Assembly (NCBI GenBank): GCA_025352265.1 | Contig: JANXTS010000059.1 | Location: 1-64,000 of the forward strand | DNA: 64,000 nucleotides | Direction: 5' to 3' | Source: Variovorax sp. | GTDB taxonomy: Bacteria; Pseudomonadota; Gammaproteobacteria; Burkholderiales; Burkholderiaceae_C | Shown here: in pieces, positions 9,811 through 18,511 of the stretch | Layout: each line of letters starts with the position of its first letter | How positions within the stretch are numbered: the first letter of the stretch is position 1 | Notes under the pieces: generated by a model | Database searches by the model: none | Seen by the model: only the letters and a program-made list of their open reading frames with translations | What the model was told of the DNA's origin: nothing | Made by a program: the position numbers and the translations under genes

Positions 9811-9852
9811 TTTTCTCAATGCGGAACAATTTTTCTTATATTGAGAAAAATT
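9811..9852. promoter_or_regulatory. Overlapping inverted repeats in aceA upstream region
   Basis: TTTTCTCAAT (9811-9820) is matched by its exact reverse complement ATTGAGAAAA (9840-9849). A second perfect repeat, AATTTTTCT (9828-9836) and AGAAAAATT (9844-9852), overlaps it. The nested symmetry in an AT-rich stretch suggests a second regulator site or a competing RNA structure. Confidence 0.5.
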
Positions 9853-10178
9853 ATTGCACTGCACCAACTCTGAATTTCGCGATGTGCAACGCAATCTTCG
9901 GTTGTGAAACCGGAATTGCTCTCGCCGTGGATCACGGCGGCCATGAGCGTAGCGGTGGCCGCCATCGCTAGACATACCGATCAACACTGCATCGGAGTCG
10001 GGGCAAGGTCGCAGAGCTTGTCCGCGATGCGCGCATGGCCGACGAACTGCAGCGCTGGGCGATAGCGCGCAATTTCATTGGTCCTACCGCGGCGTAAGTT
10101 GCCGTCAACGAACGCACGGCGAACGGCGACAACTTCATCGGGCATCATCAATCCACTGATTTCAATCGCGCCAGATTA

Positions 10179-11156
10179 GTGAACCCGCCTTCATCAACTG
10201 CATCCACGGCGTCCGCCACGCCCGCACCAAGCCGTCTTGTCGCCTATGCCTGCCTGGCTTTGAGCATGTCGCTCGTCGGCTGCTACGTCGCACTGTCAAA
10301 GCCTCTGGTGGCCGCTATTCCCGTGCTGCTCCTCGCATGGATGCGCTTCGGCATCGCAGCGCTCGCCATGCCACATTGGCTGAAGCGCCCGGCCGACGAA
10401 GCGCCCATGACGCGACGCACGCGCGGTCTCGTGTTTCTCGAATCGTTCCTCGGCAACTTCATGTTTTCGATCTGCATGCTCTTCGGCGTGAGCATGACGA
10501 GTGCGGTGTCGGCGGGCGTGATCATGGCGTCGATCCCGGCGGTTGTGGCGATAACCAGCTGGATCTTCTTGCGCGAGCGCATCACGCTGCGCATAGCCGG
10601 CGCCATTGGCTGTGCTGCAGCGGGCATCGCGCTGTTGGCCTTCACGCCTGTGCACGCCACATCGACTGCAGCGACGGCGCCGACTTTAGGTGCAGCGCAA
10701 ACCAGCGGTACACCATGGCTAGGCAACCTGCTGGTGTTCTGTGCGGTGTTGTGCGAGTCGGCTTATGCCGTCATCGGCAAGTCGCTGACAGGTCGGCTTG
10801 GTCCCAAGCGCATCTCTTCACTCATCAACCTTTGGGGCTTCGCGCTTTCGACGCCGTTCGGCCTCTGGTTTGCATGGCGATTCGACTTCGCATCGGTGCA
10901 TGTCGGCACCTGGTTTTTGCTCGTGGCCTACGCCATGGCGGCGAGCATCTGGACGGTGTGGTTGTGGATGACCGGCCTGCGCAACGTACCCGCATCGCAG
11001 GCGGGCGTTTTCACCGTGATGTTGCCCGTGAGCGCAGCGCTTGTGGGCGTGCTGGTGCTCGGCGAAAGCCTGTCGATGCTGCAACTGGCGGCCTTCGCGG
11101 CGGCGCTCGTGGGTGTGATGCTCGCGACCTGGCCCACACGCACCGCAAAAGCCTGA
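10179..11156 (+). CDS. EamA/DMT-family transporter
   Basis: The 325-residue hydrophobic protein has about ten predicted membrane segments in two EamA repeats (about residues 22-155 and 182-318). Drug/metabolite transporters of this type export amino acids, metabolites or drugs; the substrate cannot be read from sequence. Translation appears to start at GTG 10179; the first in-frame ATG at 10267 would remove the first membrane segment. It stands alone. About 60 bases beyond its stop is a GAAAAAG-TCT-CTTTTTC hairpin that could end the transcript. Confidence 0.85.
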   Translation: MNPPSSTASTASATPAPSRLVAYACLALSMSLVGCYVALSKPLVAAIPVLLLAWMRFGIAALAMPHWLKRPADEAPMTRRTRGLVFLESFLGNFMFSICMLFGVSMTSAVSAGVIMASIPAVVAITSWIFLRERITLRIAGAIGCAAAGIALLAFTPVHATSTAATAPTLGAAQTSGTPWLGNLLVFCAVLCESAYAVIGKSLTGRLGPKRISSLINLWGFALSTPFGLWFAWRFDFASVHVGTWFLLVAYAMAASIWTVWLWMTGLRNVPASQAGVFTVMLPVSAALVGVLVLGESLSMLQLAAFAAALVGVMLATWPTRTAKA

Positions 11157-11211
11157 ACCGCTCTCACCCGGTTCTCGCGGCGTTTCTCCTCTGAAAAAAC
11201 AACAGCCTCCA

Positions 11212-11240
11212 ATGAAAAAGTCTCTTTTTCACTTGGAAAC
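11212..11240 (+). terminator. Possible terminator after the EamA gene
   Basis: CCAA-T-GAAAAAG-TCT-CTTTTTC-AC-TTGG forms an AT-rich hairpin about 55 bases beyond the EamA stop. It is symmetric and could work on either strand. It is GC-poor, so the call is tentative. Confidence 0.35.
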
Positions 11241-11326
11241 GCGTTTTTTCTCCTTTAGCATCCGCAGTGCCAGTGGAGACGCGGTTTTTCATTGGTGAAT
11301 ATCCAACCAAAAAAGGAAATCAAACC

Positions 11327-11749
11327 ATGGCAACTGCAAAAAAGGCTCCGGCTAAAAAGGCTCCCGCGAAGAAGGCTGTTCCGGCCAAAAAAGCGGCCGC
11401 TCCGGCAAAGAAGGCTGCTCCTGCAAAAACGGCTGCACCCGCAAAGAAGGCTGCTCCTGCGAAGAAGGTCCCTGCAAAGAAGGCAGCACCTGCCAAGAAG
11501 CGCACGCCCAACGCGGCCTTCATGAAGGCCTTGACCCCCAGCCCGGCACTCGCCGCTGTCGTCGGCTCCACGCCGCTGCCGCGTACCGCCGTCGTCAGCA
11601 AATTGTGGGACTACATCAAGAAGAACAATCTTCAAGACAAGGCCAACAAGCGCAACATCAACGCCGACGCCAAGCTGAAGGAAATCTTCGGCAAGCCGCA
11701 AGTGTCGATGTTCGAACTGGCTGCGCTGATCGGCAAGCACGTCAAGTAA
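11327..11749 (+). CDS. SWIB/MDM2-domain protein with H1-like Lys/Ala/Pro tail
   Basis: The ATG at 11327 has AAGGA about 8 bases upstream and gives 140 residues. Residues 1-60 consist almost only of Lys, Ala and Pro in imperfect (A)PAKKA repeats, like bacterial histone-H1 tails that bind DNA non-specifically. Residues 62-140 form a SWIB/MDM2 domain (LPRTAVVSKLWDYIKKNNLQ, then KLKEIFG and MFELAALIGKHV). SWIB fused to an H1-like tail is known in Chlamydia and in Burkholderiales; a role in chromatin compaction or topoisomerase interaction is inferred. It appears monocistronic with a strong terminator. Confidence 0.92.
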   Translation: MATAKKAPAKKAPAKKAVPAKKAAAPAKKAAPAKTAAPAKKAAPAKKVPAKKAAPAKKRTPNAAFMKALTPSPALAAVVGSTPLPRTAVVSKLWDYIKKNNLQDKANKRNINADAKLKEIFGKPQVSMFELAALIGKHVK

Positions 11750-11781
11750 GCCTCGGGTGCCTCGCGCGCCTGGAACTGGAG

Positions 11782-11805
11782 AGCCGGCTCATGCCGGCTT
11801 TTTTT
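11782..11805 (+). terminator. Intrinsic terminator of the SWIB gene
   Basis: AGCCGGC-TCAT-GCCGGCT is a perfect 7-bp stem followed by a seven-T run, 33 bases past the stop codon. Confidence 0.9.
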
Positions 11806-11849
11806 CGTCTGGCCTGCTGCCTTCGCGCACAGGCCATCTCGTTAGACGC

Positions 11850-13610
11850 TCAGGGCGTCGACCGTGCCTTTGCCTTTGCCTTTGCCTTTGCCTGTGCCTG
11901 TGCCTGTGCCGCCTTGGTAATCGAAGACAACGTGCCGCGCGTCGAGATGATCTCCGCGTCGAGCGGTATCTCGATCAACGTGCCGGTCTTGGCTTCCAGC
12001 GCACGCAGCAATGCACCCTTGAACTGCGACGTGGCAGTCACTCGTTCGGCGGCATAGCCGTACGCTTTGGCAAGCGCGCAGAAGTCCGGATTGCGCAGCG
12101 CGGTCCCACTCACCTTGTTCGGATACTCGCGCTCCTGGTGCATGCGGATGGTGCCGAACATGCCGTTATTCAGCAGCACGATGATGCTTTTTCCACCATG
12201 CTGCGACGCCGTCGCCAGCTCCTGTCCGTTCATCAGAAAGTCGCCGTCGCCGGCAATCGTGAAAGCGATGCGACCTGTCGTGAGATTCGCAGCGATTCCC
12301 GCCGGAACGCCGTAACCCATGGCGCCGCTGGTCGGTGCCAGTTGCGTCTTGTGGCCCTTCGCGAGCCCGTGATAGCGAAAGAAGCGATGTACCCAGCTTG
12401 CAAAGTTGCCGGCGCCATTGGTGATGGCCGCATCGTGCGGCAAATGCTTTTGCAGCAGGGCTACGACCTCGGACATGTCGACAGCGCCGCGCGGCATGTC
12501 GGCAGGCAGGCCGGGCAAGGGTTGCGGCTCGAGGTTGGCCAGGTAGTCGGCATGGGCTGCTGCCGTCCAGTCTTCCCATGGCACATCGGTCGGAGCACTC
12601 AGCACTTCGAGGCTGCGCGCCGCGGCACTCATGCCGGCGTTGATGGCCAAGTCGGCTTGATACACGCGATTGAGTTCCTCGGCGCTCGCATGGATGTGCA
12701 CCAGCGTCTGCTTCGCCTTGGGTGCTTCAAGCAGCGTGTAGCCACCGGTCGTCATTTCGCCCAGGCGTGGACCGATGGCGATGATCAGGTCGCTGTCTTT
12801 CACGCGCGCCGCCAACTTGGGATTGATCGCGATGCCGACGTCGCCGGCATACAGCGGATGGTGGTTATCGAACGTGTCCTGAAAACGAAAAGCGTTGCCG
12901 ACCGGGAGCTTCCAGTTCTCGGCAAAGCGCTGCAATGCCTGCGCGGATTGCGTGGTCCAGCCGCCGCCACCTGCAATAACGAACGGGCGTTGCGCCTGCA
13001 TCAGCAGCTCGCGCAGGGTGCGCAGCGAACCGGGATCGCTCCAGGGTTGCACGGCTTCGACGCGACCGAGCGGGCGTGCCGCCGTGCTCGAACGCAACAT
13101 GTCTTCCGGCAGCACGAGCACCACAGGCCCGGGCCGGCCGTTCATCGCCGTGGAGAAAGCGCGCGCGACGTATTCCGGAATGCGACTTGCATCGTCGATG
13201 CGCTCCACGCGCTTGGCGAAGCCTTTTGTGCTCGGCCCGAAAAAGCTGCCGTAGTCGACTTCCTGGAACGCCTCGCGGTCACGAAAATCGCTGCCGACGT
13301 CGCCCACAAAAAGAATCAGCGGCGTCGAATCCTGAAACGCGTTGTGAACGCCGATCGAAGCATTGGTCGCCCCTGGGCCGCGTGTCACGAAGCAGATGCC
13401 GGGGCGCCCGGTCAGCCGCGCATGCGCATCCGCCATGAAGGCCGCGCCGCCCTCTTGCCGGTTCACGATGAAGCGAATCCGGTCGTCGTACTCATGAAAG
13501 CCATCGAGCACCGCGAGAAAGCTTTCGCCCGGCACGCCGAACGCAAATTCGACCCCTTGTTCGATGAGGCATTCGACGATCAAGTGCCCCGCTGTCTGCT
13601 GCTTTTGCAT
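11850..13610 (-). CDS. Thiamine-diphosphate-binding enzyme (acetolactate synthase-like)
   Basis: The 586-residue protein has the three-domain TPP-enzyme layout. The N-terminal Pyr domain has the cofactor-activating glutamate in [12 protein letters not shown] (about residue 52). A central domain spans about 190-320. The C-terminal PP domain has the Mg/TPP motif [13 protein letters not shown] to LLNN. Family members decarboxylate 2-oxo acids (acetolactate synthase, benzoylformate decarboxylase and relatives). No ilvN-type small subunit is adjacent, so biosynthetic IlvB is unlikely. The last 25 residues are an AQ/AK dipeptide run encoded by a hexanucleotide repeat. It is divergent from the TetR gene. 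Confidence 0.88.
   Translation of the reverse strand: MQKQQTAGHLIVECLIEQGVEFAFGVPGESFLAVLDGFHEYDDRIRFIVNRQEGGAAFMADAHARLTGRPGICFVTRGPGATNASIGVHNAFQDSTPLILFVGDVGSDFRDREAFQEVDYGSFFGPSTKGFAKRVERIDDASRIPEYVARAFSTAMNGRPGPVVLVLPEDMLRSSTAARPLGRVEAVQPWSDPGSLRTLRELLMQAQRPFVIAGGGGWTTQSAQALQRFAENWKLPVGNAFRFQDTFDNHHPLYAGDVGIAINPKLAARVKDSDLIIAIGPRLGEMTTGGYTLLEAPKAKQTLVHIHASAEELNRVYQADLAINAGMSAAARSLEVLSAPTDVPWEDWTAAAHADYLANLEPQPLPGLPADMPRGAVDMSEVVALLQKHLPHDAAITNGAGNFASWVHRFFRYHGLAKGHKTQLAPTSGAMGYGVPAGIAANLTTGRIAFTIAGDGDFLMNGQELATASQHGGKSIIVLLNNGMFGTIRMHQEREYPNKVSGTALRNPDFCALAKAYGYAAERVTATSQFKGALLRALEAKTGTLIEIPLDAEIISTRGTLSSITKAAQAQAQAKAKAKAKARSTP
11864..11911. repeat. Hexanucleotide tandem repeat (KTGCCT)8
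   Basis: Eight consecutive six-base units read GTGCCT, then TTGCCT four times, then GTGCCT twice and GTGCCG. The array lies inside the 3' end of the TPP-enzyme gene and encodes alternating Ala with Gln, Lys or Arg on the minus strand. Unit changes keep frame, so only tail length and charge would vary. Confidence 0.9.
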
Positions 13611-13673
13611 GCCACGCCCGATTGGTAGATGAAGAGATGCAGATGATTATCGCCAGCGACGTGCGGGGTTTGC

Positions 13674-13696
13674 TTTAATTCACCAAACAGTTAAAA
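13674..13696. promoter_or_regulatory. Operator-like site at the TetR gene
   Basis: TTTAATTCACCA (13674-13685) is found again, inverted, in front of tctC. Here AATTCAC is followed six bases later by GTTAAAA, an imperfect version of the perfect AATTCAC-N6-GTGAATT repeat seen there. It lies 7 to 29 bases upstream of the TetR start, as expected for autorepression. Confidence 0.6.
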
Positions 13697-13702
13697 GTAC
13701 GC

Positions 13703-14353
13703 ATGAAACCCGCTGCACCCAACGCGCCCGAACCCCGCCTGAGAGACGCAGACAGATCGCAGCAAGCGATCCTCGATGCCGCTCGCGAAGAGTTCGCGCT
13801 GCTTGGCCTGGCGGGCGCGCGTGTCGACAGCATCGCCGAACGCGCGGGCCTCAACAAGCGCCTGATCTACTACTACTTCAGCAGCAAGGACGACCTCTTT
13901 CTGGCAGTGCTGGAAGGCGCCTACGCCAATATTCGCGAGGCAGAAAAGGAGCTGCATCTGCTCGACCTTGCACCCGCGGAAGCCGTGCGCAGGTTGATGG
14001 AGTTCACCTGGAACTATTACCTTGAACATCCGGAGTTCATCACTCTTCTCAACAGCGCAAATCTGCACCAGGCGCGCCATCTGGAAAAGTCGAAGCGCGT
14101 ACGAGAAATGAACTCACCGGTGATCCAGACGCTCGGTGACATTCTGGAGCGTGGCCGCAAGGAAGGCGTGTTTCGCGGCGGCGTCGATCCCGTGCATCTG
14201 TACATTTCGATCGCCGGCATCGCGTACTTCTATCTGTCCAACAACTACACGCTGTCGGCAATCTTCGGGCGCAACCTCATGACGCGCAAAGCACGCAGCG
14301 AACGCCTCTCTCACATGTGCGATGTGATCCTAGGGTATGTACTGACGGACTGA
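13703..14353 (+). CDS. TetR-family transcriptional regulator
   Basis: The 216-residue protein has an N-terminal TetR helix-turn-helix (about residues 19-65; AILDAAREEFALLG, RVDSIAERAGLNKRLIYYYF). The C-terminal ligand domain resembles the RutR/NicS-type TetR_C group (LMEFTWNYYLEHPEF). It lies upstream of the tct cluster and shares an operator-like motif with the tctC promoter, so it probably represses the cluster until a substrate or intermediate binds. An 8-bp hairpin (ACGGACTG/CAGTCCGT, 14344-14366) directly follows and overlaps the end of the gene. The ligand is unknown. Confidence 0.92.
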   Translation: MKPAAPNAPEPRLRDADRSQQAILDAAREEFALLGLAGARVDSIAERAGLNKRLIYYYFSSKDDLFLAVLEGAYANIREAEKELHLLDLAPAEAVRRLMEFTWNYYLEHPEFITLLNSANLHQARHLEKSKRVREMNSPVIQTLGDILERGRKEGVFRGGVDPVHLYISIAGIAYFYLSNNYTLSAIFGRNLMTRKARSERLSHMCDVILGYVLTD

Positions 14354-14392
14354 CCACAACAGTCCGTTGACGCTCCGGTGCGCGATGACGAG

Positions 14393-14412
14393 AATTCACT
14401 CGCTGGTGAATT
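14393..14412. promoter_or_regulatory. Perfect palindromic operator before the tct operon
   Basis: AATTCAC-TCGCTG-GTGAATT is a perfect 7-bp inverted repeat with a 6-base spacer, 26 to 45 bases upstream of the tctC start. The right half extends to a 12-base match (TGGTGAATTAAA, 14404-14415) with the reverse complement of the site at the TetR gene. It is the best candidate binding site for that TetR protein. Confidence 0.72.
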
Positions 14413-14437
14413 AAAACCATAACTGGAGACCTTCGTG

Positions 14438-15454
14438 ATGCATGCCGATTCCGTTCGCAACCTGGCTCGCCGGGTGTTTGTCGTCGCCGTCCTGTCTGCC
14501 GCTGCCTCTGGCGCACTGGCCCAGTGGAAGCCTTCACGCCCCATTAATTTGATCGTGCCCTGGGCCGCCGGTGGATCGACTGATCAAGTCACACGCGTCA
14601 CTGCAGGCGAAATCGAAAAGGCGCTCGGCCAGACCATCGTGATCATCAATCAGCCCGGTGCATCTGGCGCCATCGGCACCAAGAGCGCGCTCGATGCGGC
14701 CAAGGACGGCTACACGTGGACGGCTGGCGCGGCGCAAGACCTCGGTACCTACGAAACGCTCGGCTCGCTGCAAACGAAGATGAGCGACTGGAACGTCTTC
14801 GTGACGGTCGCCAACATCCAAGTGATCGGCGTGAATCCGGCAACGCCGTACAAGACCGCCAAGGACCTAATCGACGCCATGAAAGCGCAGGCCGGCAAGA
14901 TCACGGTGGCGACTGCCGGCGTCACTTCCGCGGGCCACAACGCGATGGACTTCATCGCCGGGGCCACTGGCGTCAAGTACCGCGAAGTGCCTTACGACGG
15001 CGGCAACCCTGCGGTTGTGGCTACTGTTTCGGGCGAAGCCGAAGTCACCACGCAACTGGCCGTCGAACAGGCCGACATGATTCGCGGCAAGCGCCTGCGT
15101 CCGCTGGCCACGGTCAGCGACAAGCCGCTCGACCTCGAAGGCTTCGGCGTCATCCCGCCGCTCTCGCAAACCATTCCCGGCTTTACCGCGCCGGCCAATT
15201 ACTTCGGCATCTTCATTCCCAAGGGAGTACCCGACGAAGTCGTGAAGACGGTGCAGAAGATCTGGGAAGAAAACATCCCTAAGAGCGAAGCACTGAAGAA
15301 GTACGCAAGCAGCCGCGGCGCCTTGTTTTTACCGACCTCCGGAGATGCCGCGCAGAAGGCGGTGATGCCGGCGGTGCAGGCGAATGCGTGGATGCTGTTC
15401 GGTGCGGGCAAGGCCAAGGTGTCACCCGACTCGGTCGGCATCCCGAAGCCTTGA
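14438..15454 (+). CDS. TctC/Bug-family tripartite tricarboxylate transporter binding protein
   Basis: This periplasmic solute-binding protein delivers a carboxylate to TctAB. The signal peptide (about residues 1-28, cut after ALA) is followed by the Bug fold start WKPSRPINLIVPWAAGGSTDQ and the second-lobe motif PGASGAIGTK. At about 338 residues it is family length. GGAG lies 9 bases before the ATG at 14438; a GTG one codon earlier is possible. It heads the operon downstream of the palindromic operator. Bug proteins bind small carboxylates (citrate, malonate, glutarate, sugar acids, aromatics); the downstream enzymes favour a sugar acid. Confidence 0.93.
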   Translation: MHADSVRNLARRVFVVAVLSAAASGALAQWKPSRPINLIVPWAAGGSTDQVTRVTAGEIEKALGQTIVIINQPGASGAIGTKSALDAAKDGYTWTAGAAQDLGTYETLGSLQTKMSDWNVFVTVANIQVIGVNPATPYKTAKDLIDAMKAQAGKITVATAGVTSAGHNAMDFIAGATGVKYREVPYDGGNPAVVATVSGEAEVTTQLAVEQADMIRGKRLRPLATVSDKPLDLEGFGVIPPLSQTIPGFTAPANYFGIFIPKGVPDEVVKTVQKIWEENIPKSEALKKYASSRGALFLPTSGDAAQKAVMPAVQANAWMLFGAGKAKVSPDSVGIPKP

Positions 15455-15457
15455 TTC

Positions 15458-16057
15458 GTGTCCATGACGCAAACCGCTTCATCAAGCACAGCGCAGGCGA
15501 AGCAGTCGTCCGAACTCCCGACGACGCCGATTGAAGAAACCCGAACAGTCAGCCCGCGCGCCGACCTGATCGCCGCGTTCGCGTGGATGATCTTCGGCGC
15601 CGCAGTGCTGATCGGCTCGCTTCGCATGGACCGGCTCGAGAAGCAGGACATCAATCCGTATACCGCGCCTGGACTGTTGCCCGGCCTGCTTGGCATCGTG
15701 ACCGTGTTGCTGGGGTTTCTGCTGGCGCTGCGCAGTTGGCGTCGGTTCGCTGCGCATGCAGGCGAAGCGGCGGTGGCGACACCCGCGACCAGCAGCGTCG
15801 AGAAAAAACGCATCGTGCTGGTGGTCGGTTTGTGCGTCGTCTTCGCGGTCGGGCTCGTCGGCCACGGCCTACCGTTCTGGGTTGCGGCGGCGCTGTTCGT
15901 GACCATCGCGATCCTGAGCCTTCAGCACGTTCAGCGCAAAGCCGCGGGTGAGTCCCTGACGCTCGCGATTTTCTGCAAGACGGTCGCTGTAGGCCTCGGT
16001 GCCGGCATCGTCATCACGCTCGTGTTCCAGGAGTTGTTCCTGGTGCATTTGCCCTGA
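15458..16057 (+). CDS. TctB-family transporter small membrane subunit
   Basis: The 199-residue protein has a hydrophilic N-terminus (about 1-40) and four predicted membrane segments (about 42-62, 78-95, 125-160 and 175-195), as in TctB. It pairs with TctA in the inner membrane. The start is GTG 15458, or ATG 15464 two codons later. It lies 3 bases past the tctC stop, so the two are probably translationally coupled. Sequence identity within TctB is low, so the call leans on size, topology and position. Confidence 0.88.
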   Translation: MSMTQTASSSTAQAKQSSELPTTPIEETRTVSPRADLIAAFAWMIFGAAVLIGSLRMDRLEKQDINPYTAPGLLPGLLGIVTVLLGFLLALRSWRRFAAHAGEAAVATPATSSVEKKRIVLVVGLCVVFAVGLVGHGLPFWVAAALFVTIAILSLQHVQRKAAGESLTLAIFCKTVAVGLGAGIVITLVFQELFLVHLP

Positions 16058-16087
16058 TTCATAGCCCCTGAGTTCAACAAGATCACC

Positions 16088-17626
16088 ATGTTCGAAGGCC
16101 TCGCGCTCCTCGGTCACGCCTACCTCGGCTTTCTCAACATCACGTCGATCACCTTCGGGCTCGGCGGTGCGTTGATCGGCATCATCGTCGGCTGTCTGCC
16201 CGGCCTGTCGGCAACGCTGTGCATCGCGCTGCTGACGACGCTGACTATCAAGCTGCCGGCCAACGATGCGATCCTGATCCTGATCTGCTCTTACGTCGGC
16301 ACGTTGTACGGCGGTTCGCGCACGGCCATCCTGCTGAATATTCCGGGCACCGCGGCCAACGCGGCATCGTGTGCCGATGGCTATGCGCTGGCGCGCCGCG
16401 GCGAGGCCGGTCGTGCCATCGGCATTGCCACTTCGGGCGCGTTCATGGGCACGCTGTTCGGCGTGCTTTGCCTTGCAGCTTTCACGCCGTTGCTGGCGGA
16501 AGTCGCGCTGTCGTTCGGCGCCTACGAGTTCTTCTGGCTCGCGCTGTTCGGCGTCGCGATGTCGGGCAGCATCGTCGGTGACGATCCGCTCAAGGGCTGG
16601 TTGATGGGCGCGCTCGGCCTGTTCGTCGCGCAGATCGGGCAAGAAGGTTTGTACGCGTACAACCGCTTCACCTTCGACTGGGACCAACTCTCAGGTGGCA
16701 TCTCGCTCATTCCGGCACTGGTCGGCGCCTTCGGTTTTGCCGAAGTGCTCACCACGTTGGCCGACCCGGTCGAAAAGAAGATGGTCGAGCTGCGCGACTC
16801 GGTATTGCCGCGCTTTCGCGAGGTGGTGCAGTACTGGCCCACGGTCTTGCGCTCCGGCGTGATCGGCGTGCTAACCGGCCTGATGCCGGGCGTCGGCGAA
16901 GATTCCGGTGCGTGGATGTCGTACGCCGCGGCCAAGGCTGCAAGCAAGGAGAAGGAGCTCTTCGGCAAGGGCTCGATCGACGGCTTGATGGCCGCAGAGA
17001 CCGGCGACATGGCGTCGATTCCGGGTCACATCATTCCGGCGCTCGCGCTCGGCATTCCAGGTTCTGCTCCTTCTGCGGTGTTGATGGCGGCGATGATCAT
17101 CCACGGCATCCAGCCAGGTCCGATGATGATGATCTCGCACCCGCAATTCGTCTACGACGTGGTCGCGATGACGTCGCTCGCCACCGTCAGCATCCTGATC
17201 TTCGGCCTGTTCCTGGTGAAGCCGCTCCTGCTGGTGCTGCGCATCAAGCGCACGGTGCTGATGCCGATCATCTTCCTGCTGTGCACCGTCGGCGCCTTTG
17301 CCAGCGCATCGCGGTTGTTCGACATCTACTGCATGTTGGTCATCGGCATCGGCGCATTCTTTCTGCGGCGGCGCGGCTACCAGATGGCGCCTTTCGTGCT
17401 CGGACTGGTGCTCGGCCCATTGCTCGACAAGAGTTTGCGCCGCGGCCTGGTCTTGTCTGATGGCGACTTGTCGCCGTTCTTCACCCGGCCGATCTGCATC
17501 GGCTTTGCGACGGTCACGATCTTCACGATCCTGCTGTACGTGCCGGCCTTCAAGGCGCTGGTACAGAGCGTCACCAGTGGCTTCAGCCGAACACTGAAGT
17601 CGCTCGTTCCAAGGCAACGCTCATGA
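16088..17626 (+). CDS. TctA-family transporter large membrane subunit
   Basis: The 512-residue polytopic membrane protein is the translocating subunit of the Tct transporter, driven by an ion gradient. Family glycine motifs are visible: GCLPGLSATLCIALL near residue 38-52 and GLMPGVGEDSGAWMSY near residue 263-278, the two inverted-repeat signature loops. Length matches TctA (about 500). Its stop codon overlaps the next start in ATGA, tying the transporter to the first isomerase-like enzyme. Confidence 0.95.
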   Translation: MFEGLALLGHAYLGFLNITSITFGLGGALIGIIVGCLPGLSATLCIALLTTLTIKLPANDAILILICSYVGTLYGGSRTAILLNIPGTAANAASCADGYALARRGEAGRAIGIATSGAFMGTLFGVLCLAAFTPLLAEVALSFGAYEFFWLALFGVAMSGSIVGDDPLKGWLMGALGLFVAQIGQEGLYAYNRFTFDWDQLSGGISLIPALVGAFGFAEVLTTLADPVEKKMVELRDSVLPRFREVVQYWPTVLRSGVIGVLTGLMPGVGEDSGAWMSYAAAKAASKEKELFGKGSIDGLMAAETGDMASIPGHIIPALALGIPGSAPSAVLMAAMIIHGIQPGPMMMISHPQFVYDVVAMTSLATVSILIFGLFLVKPLLLVLRIKRTVLMPIIFLLCTVGAFASASRLFDIYCMLVIGIGAFFLRRRGYQMAPFVLGLVLGPLLDKSLRRGLVLSDGDLSPFFTRPICIGFATVTIFTILLYVPAFKALVQSVTSGFSRTLKSLVPRQRS

Positions 17627-18453
17627 AGATCGCTCTGTGCAACGAAGTGCTGGCCGGCATGTCGCTTGAGAAGCAATGCGAAGTCGCCGCCGCACTCGGT
17701 TACGACGGGCTCGAGGTTGCGCCGTTCACGCTGAGCGACGCGCCAGAGAAGATCACGTCGGGCGAAGCCGCACGCATCCGCGCCACCATTGAATCGTTCG
17801 GCCTGATCGTGACCGGCCTTCACTGGCTGCTGGTCAAGCCTGAAGGTTTGTCGCTGACCGATCCCGATGCCGCACTGCGTGCCCGTACGCTCGACGTGAT
17901 GTCGCGCCTTACCGGCCTGTGTGCCGAACTCGGCGGCATGGTGCTGGTACACGGCTCGCCCAAGCAGCGGCAAGTTTCGCCCGGCGACAGTCATGGCATC
18001 GCGTTGGCGCGCTTGCAAGACGGATTGGCACGGGTCGCGGAATCGGCAGCGGCCAACGGCGTCATCTATTGCATCGAACCGCTGTCGCCGCACGAAACCG
18101 GCATGCTCAACACCGTAGCCCAGGCGGCGGAGGTGGTGCGCGCCATCAACCACCCCAACCTGCGCACGATGATCGATTGCAGCGCTGCCGGCCTGAGCGA
18201 AAGCGAGAGCGTGCCCGACCTGATCGACCGCTGGTTGCCGACCGGACTCATCGGCCACATCCAGGTGAACGACCCCAACCGCCGCGGACCCGGTCAGGGC
18301 GCGATGCAGTTCGCGCCAATCTTCGCGGCGCTCAAGCGGCATCGTTACGCAGGCGCGATCGGCGTCGAGCCCTTCGACTATGTGCCCGATGGCCCGGGCG
18401 TGGCCGCGTTCTCGGCCGGCTACATCAAGGGTTTGCGCGAAGCGCTGGCCTGA
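17623..18453 (+). CDS. Sugar isomerase/epimerase-like TIM-barrel protein
   Basis: The 276-residue protein belongs to the AP-endonuclease-2/xylose-isomerase-like TIM-barrel superfamily (tagatose/psicose 3-epimerase, hydroxypyruvate isomerase, IolE types). The four expected metal ligands are seen: E152 (CIEPLSP), D185 (MIDCSA), H212 (GHIQVND) and E249 (GVEPFDY). These support a Mn/Mg-dependent isomerase or epimerase acting on a free sugar or keto-acid. Translation is coupled to tctA by a 4-base overlap. It is not closely similar to the second TIM-barrel gene of the cluster. Confidence 0.87.
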   Translation: MKIALCNEVLAGMSLEKQCEVAAALGYDGLEVAPFTLSDAPEKITSGEAARIRATIESFGLIVTGLHWLLVKPEGLSLTDPDAALRARTLDVMSRLTGLCAELGGMVLVHGSPKQRQVSPGDSHGIALARLQDGLARVAESAAANGVIYCIEPLSPHETGMLNTVAQAAEVVRAINHPNLRTMIDCSAAGLSESESVPDLIDRWLPTGLIGHIQVNDPNRRGPGQGAMQFAPIFAALKRHRYAGAIGVEPFDYVPDGPGVAAFSAGYIKGLREALA

Positions 18454-18511
18454 CCTTTCTTCATAGATCTTCTTTCACAGGTCTTTCCACAGGTCGTTTA
18501 CACGGGTCGCC

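Larger units (their letters stand above)
9683..10178. other. Long intergenic region upstream of aceA
   Basis: This 496-base stretch lies between aceA and the EamA exporter gene, which are divergent. The aceA-proximal 170 bases are AT-rich and hold several inverted repeats, listed separately. The distal half (9981-10148 minus) has a 55-codon open frame starting MMPDEVVAVRRAF that I cannot assign to a family. It may be a gene remnant or chance. No other gene is visible. Confidence 0.6.
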
